This document shows positions 44,715 to 53,064 of a stretch of 64,000 nucleotides of DNA, piece after piece. The DNA is from Branchiibius sp. NY16-3462-2 (lineage in GTDB: Bacteria; Actinomycetota; Actinomycetes; Actinomycetales; Dermatophilaceae), in assembly GCF_001594145.1 (NCBI RefSeq), contig NZ_LVCF01000035.1, forward strand, positions 124,001 to 188,000, in the 5' to 3' direction. Each line of letters opens with the position of its first letter. The first letter of the stretch is position 1. The notes under the pieces were generated by a model. That model ran no database searches. It was given only the letters and a program-made list of their open reading frames with translations, and was not told where the DNA came from. The translations under genes were made by a program, and so were the position numbers.

Positions 44715-45722
44715 ATGACGGTCAAAGTAGGCATCAACGGTTTCGGACGTATCGGACGCAACTACCTGCGCGCGGCGCTGGCGTCCGGTTCGGACATCGA
44801 GGTGGTGGCGGTGAACGACCTCACCGACAACCACACCCTGGCAACCCTGCTGAAGTACGACTCGATCCTGGGCCGGCTGCCCGGTGAGGTCACCTACGAC
44901 GAGAAGTCGATCTCGATCGACGGCAAGCCGATCGCCGCGTTCGAAGAGCGTGACCCCGCCAAGCTGGACTGGAAGAGCGTGGGCGCCGACGTCGTGATCG
45001 AGTCCACCGGTTTCTTCACCGACGCGACCAAGGCCAAGGCGCACCTCGACGGCGGCGCCAAGAAGGTCATCATCTCCGCGCCGGCCAAGAACGAGGACAT
45101 CACCATCGTGATGGGCGTCAACGACGACCTGTACGACCCCGCCAAGGACACGATCATCTCCAACGCGTCCTGCACCACCAACTGCCTCGCCCCGATGGCC
45201 AAGGCACTCAACGACGGTCTGGGCATCGTGCGCGGTCTGATGACCACGGTGCACGCCTACACCGGTGACCAGAACCTGCACGACGGTCCGCACCGCGACC
45301 TGCGCCGGGCCCGGGCTGCTGCGCTCAACATCGTTCCGACCTCCACCGGTGCCGCCAAGGCGGTGGCCCTGGTGCTCCCGGAGTTGAAGGGCAAGCTGGA
45401 CGGGTACGCGCTGCGGGTTCCGGTCCCCACCGGCTCGGCGACCGACCTCACCTTCCAGGCTCCCAAGGAGACCTCGGTCGAGGAGGTCAACGAGATCGTC
45501 AAGGCGGCCGCCACTTCCGGACCGCTGTCGGCGTACCTCAAGTACAACGAGGACCCGCTGGTGTCCTCCGACATCGTGACCGACCCGGCGTCCTGCATCT
45601 TCGATGCGCCGCTGACCAAGGTCACCGGCGATCTGGTGAAGGTCGTGGGCTGGTACGACAACGAGTGGGGCTACTCGAACCGCCTGATCGACCTGACCGA
45701 TCTGGTCGGCAAGTCGCTCTGA
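44715..45722 (+). CDS. gap: Glyceraldehyde-3-phosphate dehydrogenase, type I
   Basis: 335-aa NAD-dependent glycolytic enzyme that converts glyceraldehyde 3-phosphate to 1,3-bisphosphoglycerate. The NAD domain starts KVGINGFGRIGRNY; the catalytic Cys is C153 in SNASCTTNCLAP, with the His in the following TVHAYTGDQNL region; the C-terminus has WYDNEWGYSNRL. ATG 44715 is preceded by AGAGAGG with nine bases spacing. It heads the gap-pgk-tpiA operon: its TGA overlaps the ATG of pgk (TGATG). Confidence 0.97.
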   Translation: MTVKVGINGFGRIGRNYLRAALASGSDIEVVAVNDLTDNHTLATLLKYDSILGRLPGEVTYDEKSISIDGKPIAAFEERDPAKLDWKSVGADVVIESTGFFTDATKAKAHLDGGAKKVIISAPAKNEDITIVMGVNDDLYDPAKDTIISNASCTTNCLAPMAKALNDGLGIVRGLMTTVHAYTGDQNLHDGPHRDLRRARAAALNIVPTSTGAAKAVALVLPELKGKLDGYALRVPVPTGSATDLTFQAPKETSVEEVNEIVKAAATSGPLSAYLKYNEDPLVSSDIVTDPASCIFDAPLTKVTGDLVKVVGWYDNEWGYSNRLIDLTDLVGKSL

Positions 45723-46921
45723 TGCGCACCATCGCAGATCTCGGCGATCTGCGGGGCAAGAAGGTTCTGCTGCGCAGCGACCTCAATGTCCCGCTCGACA
45801 AGTCCGGGAACATCACCGATGACGGTCGGGTGCGCGCTTCCGTCCCGACCATCAAGAAGCTGACCGGCCAGGGCGCACGCGTGATTGTCATCGCGCACCT
45901 CGGCCGGCCCAAGGGTGAGCCGGATCCGCAGTACTCGCTGCGGCCGGTTGCCCAGCGGTTGTCGGAGCTGCTCGGCCAGCCGGTGGCGTTCGCCACCGAC
46001 ACGGTCGGCGACTCGGCCCACGAGGTCGTTGCCGGTCTGAAGGACGGCGACGTCGCGGTCCTGGAGAACCTGCGGTTCAACAAAGGCGAAACCAGCAAGG
46101 ACGACGCCGAGCGAGGTGCGTTCGCGGACGAACTTGCCTCTCTGGCAGACGTATTCGTCTCTGACGGTTTCGGAGTGGTGCACCGTGCGCAGGCCAGCGT
46201 GGTCGATGTCGCGGAGCGCCTGCCGCAGGCCGCCGGTGGTCTGGTGGAGACCGAGGTCGGTGTGCTGTCACGCCTGACCCGCCCCCGCCGTCCGTACGCC
46301 GTGGTCCTCGGTGGCGCCAAGGTGAGCGACAAGCTCGGTGTCATCGAGAACCTCTTGAAGGAGGCCGACACGCTGCTAATCGGTGGCGGCATGGCGTTCA
46401 CCTTCCTGGCTGCCCAGGGCTACGAGGTGGGCAAGAGCCTGCTCGAAGCCGACCAGATCGACACCGTCAAGGGCTACCTCGCCGAAGCAGAGAACCGCGG
46501 CGTCGACATCGTGCTGCCGACGGACATCGTGGCGGCCGACGCCTTCTCGGCGGACGCCAACCACGAGGTGGTGGCGGCCGACGCCATCCCCGCCGACCAG
46601 ATGGGTCTGGACATCGGCCCGGATTCCGCCGAGGCGTTCGGCGCCAAGATCCGCGAGTCGAAGACAGTGTTCTGGAACGGTCCGATGGGTGCGTTCGAGA
46701 TGGCGCCCTATGCCGCGGGCACCAAGGCGGTCGCGGAGGCACTCGTCGACGCGACAGCAGCCGGTGCGCTGACCGTGGTTGGTGGTGGTGACTCGGCGGC
46801 TGCGGTGCGGCAACTGGGCTTCCACGACGACCAGTTCACGCACATCTCGACCGGGGGTGGCGCCAGCCTCGAGTACCTCGAGGGCAAGACGCTGCCCGGC
46901 CTGGCCGTTCTGGAGGACTGA
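45722..46921 (+). CDS. pgk: Phosphoglycerate kinase
   Basis: 399-aa glycolytic kinase that makes ATP from 1,3-bisphosphoglycerate. The N-terminal substrate domain has LLRSDLNVPLD, IAHLGRPKGEPDPQYSL and VLENLRFNKGE; the C-terminal nucleotide domain has VLGGAKVSDKLGVIENLL and TVVGGGDSAAAV with the final STGGGASLEYLEG. ATG 45722 shares its A with the stop codon of gap. tpiA follows three bases after its stop. No unusual features. Confidence 0.97.
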   Translation: MRTIADLGDLRGKKVLLRSDLNVPLDKSGNITDDGRVRASVPTIKKLTGQGARVIVIAHLGRPKGEPDPQYSLRPVAQRLSELLGQPVAFATDTVGDSAHEVVAGLKDGDVAVLENLRFNKGETSKDDAERGAFADELASLADVFVSDGFGVVHRAQASVVDVAERLPQAAGGLVETEVGVLSRLTRPRRPYAVVLGGAKVSDKLGVIENLLKEADTLLIGGGMAFTFLAAQGYEVGKSLLEADQIDTVKGYLAEAENRGVDIVLPTDIVAADAFSADANHEVVAADAIPADQMGLDIGPDSAEAFGAKIRESKTVFWNGPMGAFEMAPYAAGTKAVAEALVDATAAGALTVVGGGDSAAAVRQLGFHDDQFTHISTGGGASLEYLEGKTLPGLAVLED

Positions 46922-46924
46922 ACC

Positions 46925-47713
46925 ATGGCTCGTACGCCGCTGATCGCCGGCAACTGGAAGATGAACATCGACCATCAGCAGGCGACCGTTCTGGTGCAGA
47001 AGTTGGACTGGACCCTGCGGGACAAGAAACACGACTTCGATGCTGTCGAGGTCTGTGTCGTGCCGCCGTTCACCGACCTGCGCTCGGTGCAGACCCTGAT
47101 CGAGGGCGACAAGTTGTCCCTGGTGCTCGGCGCGCAGGACCTCTCGCCGTACGACGAGGGCGCCTACACCGGGGACATCTCGGGGGTCTTCCTGGCCAAG
47201 CTCGGCGTCAGGTACGTGCTCGTCGGGCACAGCGAGCGTCGCGAGGGGCACGGTGAGACCGACGAGATCGTCGCCGCCAAGGTCAAGGCCGCCTTCCGCA
47301 ACGACCTCGTGCCGCTGTTGTGCGTGGGGGAGTCGCTGGAGGTACGCCAGGCCGGTGAACAGGTCACGCACGTGGACGCGCAGGTCGTCGCGGCGTTCGA
47401 TGGGCTGAGCGCCGCGCAGGCCGCCACCGTCGTGGTGGCCTACGAGCCGATCTGGGCGATCGGCACCGGTGAGGTGGCCACTCCGGACGATGCGCAAGAG
47501 GTGTGCAGTGCGATCCGGGCCAAGCTGGCCGAGCTGTACGACGAGGCGACAGCGGGCGCCGTACGCGTCCTCTACGGGGGTTCGGTGAAGTCCGGCAACG
47601 TCGCCTCGATCATGGCCAAGCCCGACGTCGATGGTGCGCTGGTCGGGGGTGCATCGCTGGATCCGGTCGAGTTTGCTGCGATCTGCCGCTACCAGGCGCA
47701 CGTCACTGGCTGA
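46925..47713 (+). CDS. tpiA: Triosephosphate isomerase
   Basis: 262-aa TIM-barrel enzyme that interconverts dihydroxyacetone phosphate and glyceraldehyde 3-phosphate. IAGNWKMN carries the catalytic Lys, VGHSERR the electrophilic His, and AYEPIWAIGTG the catalytic Glu and phosphate loop; YGGSVKSGNV and DGALVGGASL complete the phosphate site. It is the third gene of the gap-pgk-tpiA operon, three bases after pgk. secG follows after 23 bp with its own candidate -10 element. Confidence 0.97.
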   Translation: MARTPLIAGNWKMNIDHQQATVLVQKLDWTLRDKKHDFDAVEVCVVPPFTDLRSVQTLIEGDKLSLVLGAQDLSPYDEGAYTGDISGVFLAKLGVRYVLVGHSERREGHGETDEIVAAKVKAAFRNDLVPLLCVGESLEVRQAGEQVTHVDAQVVAAFDGLSAAQAATVVVAYEPIWAIGTGEVATPDDAQEVCSAIRAKLAELYDEATAGAVRVLYGGSVKSGNVASIMAKPDVDGALVGGASLDPVEFAAICRYQAHVTG

Positions 47714-47722
47714 TTCACCGTT

Positions 47723-47736
47723 TACACTCGACGTCT
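47723..47736 (+). promoter_or_regulatory. Candidate leaderless -10 element for secG
   Basis: TACACT (47723-47728) ends eight bases before GTG 47737. No ribosome-binding site lies in the 23-bp gap after tpiA. Confidence 0.4.
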
Positions 47737-47979
47737 GTGGAAGCCGTAAAGATTGCGCTCGAGATCGTTGTTGCCATCACGAGTCTGTTCCTCACCCTGC
47801 TGATCCTGTTGCACAAGGGCAAAGGTGGTGGGTTGTCGGACATGTTCGGTGGCGGCGTCTCCAGCAACCTCGGCGGTTCCTCGGTCGCGGAACGTAACCT
47901 CGACCGGCTGACCCTGGCTGCGAGCCTCTTGTGGGTGCTGGCCATCATCGGGTTAGGTCTGCTCGTCCGTTTCAGTTAG
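47737..47979 (+). CDS. secG: Preprotein translocase subunit SecG
   Basis: 80-aa membrane protein of the SecYEG translocon that assists protein export. Two hydrophobic helices (about 5-24 and 55-76) flank a glycine-rich loop, HKGKGGGLSDMFGGGVSSNL, which is the SecG signature. GTG 47737 is supported by the TACACT hexamer; the frame is open upstream inside tpiA but without similarity. Position after gap-pgk-tpiA is the standard actinobacterial order. Confidence 0.92.
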   Translation: MEAVKIALEIVVAITSLFLTLLILLHKGKGGGLSDMFGGGVSSNLGGSSVAERNLDRLTLAASLLWVLAIIGLGLLVRFS

Positions 47980-48056
47980 GTCCGGTTCAGTAAAGAATCC
48001 GGCTGGCGGGCATCGGGGGTTGCCTACTGGTCCGGTCAGGCATCAGGAGGAAATAC

Positions 48057-48407
48057 GTGGCCGGTGGCAATGCGATCCGGGGTAGCCGGGTCGGTGCGGG
48101 TCCGATGGGTGAGGCCGAACGCGGGGAGGCGGCGCCGCGCGTCGTCGTCGCGTACTACTGCGCGAACGATCACGTGACGACCCCCAGCTTCGCGCAGGAG
48201 CCTGGAATGGTCATCCCTGAGTTCTGGGACTGCCCGCGCTGTGGGTTCCCGGCCGGTCAGGAGCAGGACAACCCGCCGTCCGCACCCAAGGCGGAGCCGT
48301 ACAAGACCCACCTGGCGTACGTCAAAGAACGCCGCAGCGACAAAGAGGGCGCCGTCATTCTCGACGAGGCGCTCAAGTCACTGCGCGATCGCGGCCTGAT
48401 CAAGTAG
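48057..48407 (+). CDS. rbpA: RNA polymerase-binding protein RbpA
   Basis: 116-aa actinobacterial transcription factor that binds the principal sigma factor and stabilises open complexes. The N-terminal tail is flexible, the core has YYCANDH...CPRCG (one CxxxxH-type pair and a CxxC, able to bind zinc as in Streptomyces RbpA), and the C-terminal sigma-interaction domain is THLAYVKERRSDKEGAVILD. AGGAGG at 48045-48050 lies six bases before GTG 48057. The 77-bp upstream region contains AGAAT (47994-47998) and GTT (48019-48021), a poor SigR-like pair with a 20-base spacer. Its TAG stop is the first codon of a 16-bp tandem repeat. Confidence 0.95.
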   Translation: MAGGNAIRGSRVGAGPMGEAERGEAAPRVVVAYYCANDHVTTPSFAQEPGMVIPEFWDCPRCGFPAGQEQDNPPSAPKAEPYKTHLAYVKERRSDKEGAVILDEALKSLRDRGLIK

Positions 48408-48452
48408 CACCGCCAGCACGTAGCACGGCCAGCACGTAGCAACGCCAGCAGG
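48405..48452. repeat. Three tandem 16-bp repeats at the rbpA stop codon
   Basis: TAGCACCGCCAGCACG (48405-48420), TAGCACGGCCAGCACG (48421-48436) and TAGCAACGCCAGCAGG (48437-48452) are consecutive near-identical units. The first begins with the TAG stop of rbpA and the last ends 17 bp before the stop of the convergent pgl gene. The units do not form a strong hairpin; only CGCC-AGCAG-GGCG at the end pairs. Confidence 0.7.
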
Positions 48453-48468
48453 GCGGTCATCGGCCCGT

Positions 48469-49209
48469 CTACCGGTGCAACGACGCAGCTGCGGCCCGAT
48501 CCACCAACCACACCGAATCCTCGGAGCCGTGCACGCCTGCCGCGGGGACGTCCCACGGGAGGGCATCAGGTGCGGTCGCTGCGGCGACCGCATCCGCCTT
48601 CTCAGCGCCCGACACCAGGAACCACACCGCACGCGTCCGGTTCAGCGCTTCGAAGGTCAGGGACACCCGGGTCGGTGGCGGTTTGGGGGAGTCCTCAACG
48701 GGTACGGCGATCGCGCCGGTGATCTGTTGCGCCGGGTGGTGCGGGAACAACGAGGCGACGTGCGCGTCCGGACCCACGCCCAGCATCACGACGTCGAACG
48801 CGCCCTGACCGTATTGCCGCAGGTCCTCGGCGTAGGCGGCGGCACTGTCCTGCACCGAGCTGCTGCTGTCCGGGCCGGCCACCCGATGGATCTTGGCCGG
48901 GTCCAGGCCCAGCAACGTGAGCCCGGCGTCGTCGTTCTGCGTGTCATTGCGGTCCGGGTGTCCCGCCGGCAGATACCGCTCATCACCCCACCAGATACGC
49001 ACCCGGTGCCAATCCACCGCATCGCGACCGGGTTGGTTGACCAACGACGTCAGGATCGTCGAACCCATCGACCCACCGGTCAGAGCTAGTTGCGCCTCGT
49101 CACGTTCGGCCTGCGCATCGATGATCGCGGTCAGCAACCGCGCGGCTCCGGCATCGGCGACTGATTGTTTGTCGGGATGCACCACGATCCTGCTGCGCGC
49201 GGTCGTCAC
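48469..49209 (-). CDS. pgl: 6-phosphogluconolactonase
   Basis: 246-aa enzyme that hydrolyses 6-phosphogluconolactone in the oxidative pentose-phosphate branch. The DevB-type sequence shows LALTGGSMGSTIL at the phosphate site, RIWWGDERYLPAGHPDRND (the conserved W-x-D-E-R-x-V/L motif) and VMLGVGPDAHVASLFPHHP with the catalytic-type His. GTG 49209 overlaps the stop of opcA (GTGA). It is the last gene of the operon tkt-tal-zwf-opcA-pgl and converges on rbpA. Confidence 0.93.
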   Translation of the reverse strand: MTTARSRIVVHPDKQSVADAGAARLLTAIIDAQAERDEAQLALTGGSMGSTILTSLVNQPGRDAVDWHRVRIWWGDERYLPAGHPDRNDTQNDDAGLTLLGLDPAKIHRVAGPDSSSSVQDSAAAYAEDLRQYGQGAFDVVMLGVGPDAHVASLFPHHPAQQITGAIAVPVEDSPKPPPTRVSLTFEALNRTRAVWFLVSGAEKADAVAAATAPDALPWDVPAAGVHGSEDSVWLVDRAAAASLHR

Positions 49210-50345
49210 GAGGATTTCCTCCGTCCGGTCGAGGCACTCTTGCTCGTGGTCTTGCTCGCAGTCGACTTCTTGGTGGCGCTCTTCGTGGCGGTGGGTGCGG
49301 GACGCTTGGCCAGGGACCGGGCCGACATCTTCGAGTCGGCGCGGCGGGCCGCCTTCTCGCCCTCCTTGGTCGCCTTGGCGACCGACGGCGTCTGCCCCTT
49401 GCGGGTCGCCGTTGCCGACGGTGTCCGCGACTGCGTGACCTTGGGCAGTCCCTTCAGCAGCGCCTCACGATAGATGTCGTCCTTGTCCAGGCGCCGCAAC
49501 TCCTCCGCCAGGCAGTCCGCCGTCGTCGGACGGTGCAGCGCTAGGCGCCGCACCGGATGGCCGGGCTGACTCAGCGTCGCCTGTTGATCTTCCGTGCGCA
49601 CCAGGTCGATCGGCCCACTAGCCCGCTGCAACCGCACCGAGATCAGGCCCCGGCCGGCGGGCCCGCTCACGCGGCGTACCGGACACTTCAGGCACATGGC
49701 CAGCCAGCCGGCGAGCAGGTCCGCGCTGGCCGAGTCGGACGCGCCGGTGACCACCGCCGACGTGACCTGCTCGTACGGCGGTTGGTCCAGTGCCGCGGCG
49801 AGCAGGCCCCGCCAGCGGGTCGCCCGCGACCACGCCATGTCGGTGTCGCCCTCGTCGAAGTGTTCGCGACGCTTCTGCAACTCCCGACGTGGGTCCTTGG
49901 ACGACGACGCATCGGTGATCCGGCGGTCGGCCATCTTGCCGATGGGGGAGCCCGCCACGTCGTACCCCGGCTCATGCGGCCACCACGCGACAACGGGGGA
50001 GTCCGCGAGCAGCAACGGGATCACCGCAGCGTCACCGTGATCGGCCAGCTCGCCGTACAGCCGTAACACGATGATCTCCGAGGCGCCGGCGTCACCGCCG
50101 AGCCGGATCTGGGCGTCCATCCGGGAAGCGGCCCGCACGTTGGAGCGCACGACCACGATGATCCGGCTCGGGTGCTGCCGGCTGGCCTGCGCGGCCGACT
50201 CGATGGACTCCTCGGCGTACTCCTCGTCCGTGACGATGATCAGCGTCATCACCCGGCCGAGGGTCATCGAGCCGGTCTCGTTGCGCAGTCGCACCATCGC
50301 CTTGCTGACGTCCTGGACACTGCTGCTCGGCAGATCGACGATCAC
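49206..50345 (-). CDS. opcA: OpcA, glucose-6-phosphate dehydrogenase assembly/allosteric protein
   Basis: 379-aa protein required for full activity of G6PDH in actinobacteria and cyanobacteria. The conserved core (about 1-300) contains TLIIVTDEEYAEESIESA and VIPLLLADSPVVAWWPHEPG. The last 75 residues are a Lys/Ser/Thr/Ala-rich tail (KKSTASKTTSKSASTGRRKSS), which is low-complexity, strongly basic and probably disordered; it may be lineage-specific. GTG 50345 overlaps the zwf stop (GTGA), so the partner proteins are translationally coupled. Confidence 0.92.
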   Translation of the reverse strand: MIVDLPSSSVQDVSKAMVRLRNETGSMTLGRVMTLIIVTDEEYAEESIESAAQASRQHPSRIIVVVRSNVRAASRMDAQIRLGGDAGASEIIVLRLYGELADHGDAAVIPLLLADSPVVAWWPHEPGYDVAGSPIGKMADRRITDASSSKDPRRELQKRREHFDEGDTDMAWSRATRWRGLLAAALDQPPYEQVTSAVVTGASDSASADLLAGWLAMCLKCPVRRVSGPAGRGLISVRLQRASGPIDLVRTEDQQATLSQPGHPVRRLALHRPTTADCLAEELRRLDKDDIYREALLKGLPKVTQSRTPSATATRKGQTPSVAKATKEGEKAARRADSKMSARSLAKRPAPTATKSATKKSTASKTTSKSASTGRRKSS

Positions 50346-51886
50346 GGCATCCTCCAGGTGCGTCCGTCGCGGCGCATCATCACATCGGCACTGTGCGGGC
50401 CCCAGGTGCCCGCGGTGTACTGCTCCGGCCGACCCTTCCGGGACCAGAAGCGTTCGATGGGGTCCAGGATCTTCCAGGACAACTCAACCTCCTCGTGCCG
50501 CGGGAACAGCGGTGGATCACCCAGGAGGACATCCAGGATCAGTCGCTCGTAGGCCTCCGGGCTGGACTCGGTGAAGGCACTGCCGTAACCGAAGTCCATC
50601 GTCACGTCCCGCACCTCCATCCCGGTCGCGCCGGGCACCTTGGAACCGAACCGGATCGTGACTCCCTCATCCGGCTGGACCCGGATCACGATCGCGTTCT
50701 GGCCCAGTTCCTCGGTGTCGGTGTCGGCGAACGGCAGGTGCGGTGCCCGTTTGAAGACGACGGCGATCTCCGTGACGCGCTTGCCGAGGCGTTTGCCGGT
50801 GCGTAGATAGAACGGCACCCCCGCCCACCGGCGGGTGTGCACCTCGAGCTTCACCGCGGCGTACGTCTCGGTGGTCGACCGCTTGTCGATGCCGTCCTCC
50901 TCGAGGTACCCGATGACCTTCTTGCTGCCCTGCCAGCCCGCGGCGTACTGGCCGCGCGCCGTGGACTTGCCCAGATCGTCCGGCAGACTGACCGCGGCCA
51001 GCACCTTCTCCTTCTCCTGGCGCAAACCGCCGGCGTCGAAGGAGTTCGGCTGCTCCATCGCGGTGAGGGCCAGTAGTTGCAGCAGGTGGTTCTGGATGAC
51101 GTCCCGGGCCGCGCCGATACCGTCGTAGTAGCCCGCACGCCCGGCAATACCGATGTCCTCGGCCATGGTGATCTGGACGTGGTCGACGTAGTGGCTGTTC
51201 CAGACGGGCTCGAACAACTGGTTGGCGAACCGCAGCGCCAGGATGTTCTGGACTGTCTCCTTGCCCAGGTAGTGGTCGATGCGGAAGATCGAGTCCGGCG
51301 GGAACACCCGCTCCAGAACCTCCGACAATGCCCGGGCGCTGGCCAGGTCGTGCCCGAAGGGTTTCTCGATGACAACCCGGCGCCAGGACCCTTCCTTCTG
51401 GTCGGTCAGACCCGAGGCATCCAACTGCTCGCACACCGTGCTGAACGAGCCGGGCGGGATCGACAAGTAGAACGCGATGTTGCCACCGGTGCCCCGCTCC
51501 TCGTCCAACTGCCGGACCGTGTTGGCGAGTTCCGCGAACGCTTCCGGATCATCGAAACTGCCTGGTACGAAACGCAATCCCTCAGACAGGTTGCGCCAGA
51601 CGTCCTCGCGGAACGGCGTGCGGGCACCGGCCCGAACCGCGTCGTACACGATCTTGCCGAAGTCCTGGTCTGCCCAGTCCCGCCGGGCGAAGCCGACCAG
51701 CGCGAAGCTGGGCGGTAACAACCCGCGGTTGTACAGGTCGTAGATCGCCGGCAGCAGCTTCTTGCGGGCCAGGTCGCCGGTGACACCGAACATCACCATG
51801 CAACACGGGCCGGCGATCCGCGGCATGCGGCGGTCATCGGCGTTACGGAGGGGATTGATCCCCCGGGCTACTCGTGCGGGGCTCAC
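50342..51886 (-). CDS. zwf: Glucose-6-phosphate 1-dehydrogenase
   Basis: 514-aa NADP-dependent entry enzyme of the pentose-phosphate pathway. The coenzyme loop GVTGDLARKKLLPA, the active-site motif RIDHYLGKE with the catalytic His/Lys, and GVPFYLRTGKRL at the substrate side are all present. GTG 51886 follows the tal stop by 23 bp. An ATG further inside (near MPRIAGPCCMVMFG) is an alternative start, since the conserved domain begins there. Translationally coupled to opcA. Confidence 0.96.
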   Translation of the reverse strand: MSPARVARGINPLRNADDRRMPRIAGPCCMVMFGVTGDLARKKLLPAIYDLYNRGLLPPSFALVGFARRDWADQDFGKIVYDAVRAGARTPFREDVWRNLSEGLRFVPGSFDDPEAFAELANTVRQLDEERGTGGNIAFYLSIPPGSFSTVCEQLDASGLTDQKEGSWRRVVIEKPFGHDLASARALSEVLERVFPPDSIFRIDHYLGKETVQNILALRFANQLFEPVWNSHYVDHVQITMAEDIGIAGRAGYYDGIGAARDVIQNHLLQLLALTAMEQPNSFDAGGLRQEKEKVLAAVSLPDDLGKSTARGQYAAGWQGSKKVIGYLEEDGIDKRSTTETYAAVKLEVHTRRWAGVPFYLRTGKRLGKRVTEIAVVFKRAPHLPFADTDTEELGQNAIVIRVQPDEGVTIRFGSKVPGATGMEVRDVTMDFGYGSAFTESSPEAYERLILDVLLGDPPLFPRHEEVELSWKILDPIERFWSRKGRPEQYTAGTWGPHSADVMMRRDGRTWRMP

Positions 51887-51909
51887 CGTCTCTGCTCAGT
51901 CGCCGGCGT

Positions 51910-53022
51910 TCAGGCCCGGGCCTTGGACAGTTCGCCGGAGACGGACTCGAGCAGGTCCTTCCAGGAGGCCTCGAACTTCTCGATGCCTTCGTCCTCCAGG
52001 ACCTTCACGACGTCCTCGTAGGAGATGCCGAGCTGGTCCAGCTTGTCCATGACGGCGGCGGCGTCGGCGTACTCACCGCTGACCCGGTCACCTTCGAGCT
52101 CACCGTGGTCGGCCAACGCGTCCAGCGTCTTGGGCGGCATCGTGTTGACGGTGTCGGCCACGGCGAGCTGCACGACGTAGAGCGTGTCGGGTAGCGACGG
52201 CTCCTTGACGCTGGTGGAGGCCCACAGCGGGCGCTGCAGGTGCGCACCTGCAGTGGCGAGGTTCTCCCAGCGAGGGGTCGTGAAGACCTCGGTGAAGGCC
52301 TGGTAAGCCAGTCGTGCGTTGGCGATTCCGGCCTTGGCCTTCAGGCCGGCAGCCTCATCGGTACCGATCTTCTCCAGCCGCTTGTCGACCTCGGTATCCA
52401 CGCGGGACACGAAGAACGAGGCCACCGAGCGGATCGTCGACAGGTCGATGCCGGCCTGTTCGGCCTGCTCGAGCCCGGACAGGTAGGCGTCCATGACCTC
52501 GCGGTAGCGCTCGAGAGCGAAGATCAACGTCACGTTGACGCTGATGCCTGCTGCGATCGAGGCGGTGATCGCCGGCAGCCCCTCGGCCGTCGCCGGGATC
52601 TTGATCATCACGTTGGGCCGGTTGACCGTGTCCCACAGCTTGCGGGCGCTGTCGATGGTGGCCTGGGTGTCGCGGGCCAGCCGCGGGTCGACCTCGATGG
52701 AGACCCGGCCGTCCTGGCCGTCCGTGGCGTCGTACACCGGGCGCAGCACGTCGCAGGCGCTGCGGACGTCGTCGGTGGTGATGACGAACACCGCCTCGTC
52801 CACGTCGGCGCCGTCGGCGGCCAGCGAACGGACCTGCTCGTCGTACGCCGATCCGTCCGACAGCGCGCCGGCGAAGATCGTCGGGTTGCTGGTGACGCCG
52901 ACGACGTTCTTCTCCTGGGTGAGCTTCTCGAGATCACCGGAGGAGACGAGCGTGCGGGACAGGTCATCGAGCCAGATGGAGACGCCCAGGTCACTCAGTT
53001 CCTGGGTGTGTGCGTTGCTCAT
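51910..53022 (-). CDS. tal: Transaldolase
   Basis: 370-aa transaldolase of the longer actinobacterial/cyanobacterial class. It transfers a dihydroxyacetone unit between sedoheptulose 7-phosphate and glyceraldehyde 3-phosphate. GVTSNPTIF is the family N-terminal motif, NVMIKIPATAEGLPAI has the Schiff-base Lys, and SVNVTLIFALERY and ASFFVSRVDTEVD are the other signatures. On the minus strand AGGAGG (53035-53030) is seven bases before ATG 53022. It lies 42 bp after tkt in the same operon. Confidence 0.95.
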   Translation of the reverse strand: MSNAHTQELSDLGVSIWLDDLSRTLVSSGDLEKLTQEKNVVGVTSNPTIFAGALSDGSAYDEQVRSLAADGADVDEAVFVITTDDVRSACDVLRPVYDATDGQDGRVSIEVDPRLARDTQATIDSARKLWDTVNRPNVMIKIPATAEGLPAITASIAAGISVNVTLIFALERYREVMDAYLSGLEQAEQAGIDLSTIRSVASFFVSRVDTEVDKRLEKIGTDEAAGLKAKAGIANARLAYQAFTEVFTTPRWENLATAGAHLQRPLWASTSVKEPSLPDTLYVVQLAVADTVNTMPPKTLDALADHGELEGDRVSGEYADAAAVMDKLDQLGISYEDVVKVLEDEGIEKFEASWKDLLESVSGELSKARA

Positions 53023-53064
53023 GGAAGAACCTCCTGGATGGGGTGGGCTGGTAGACGGTGCTGA

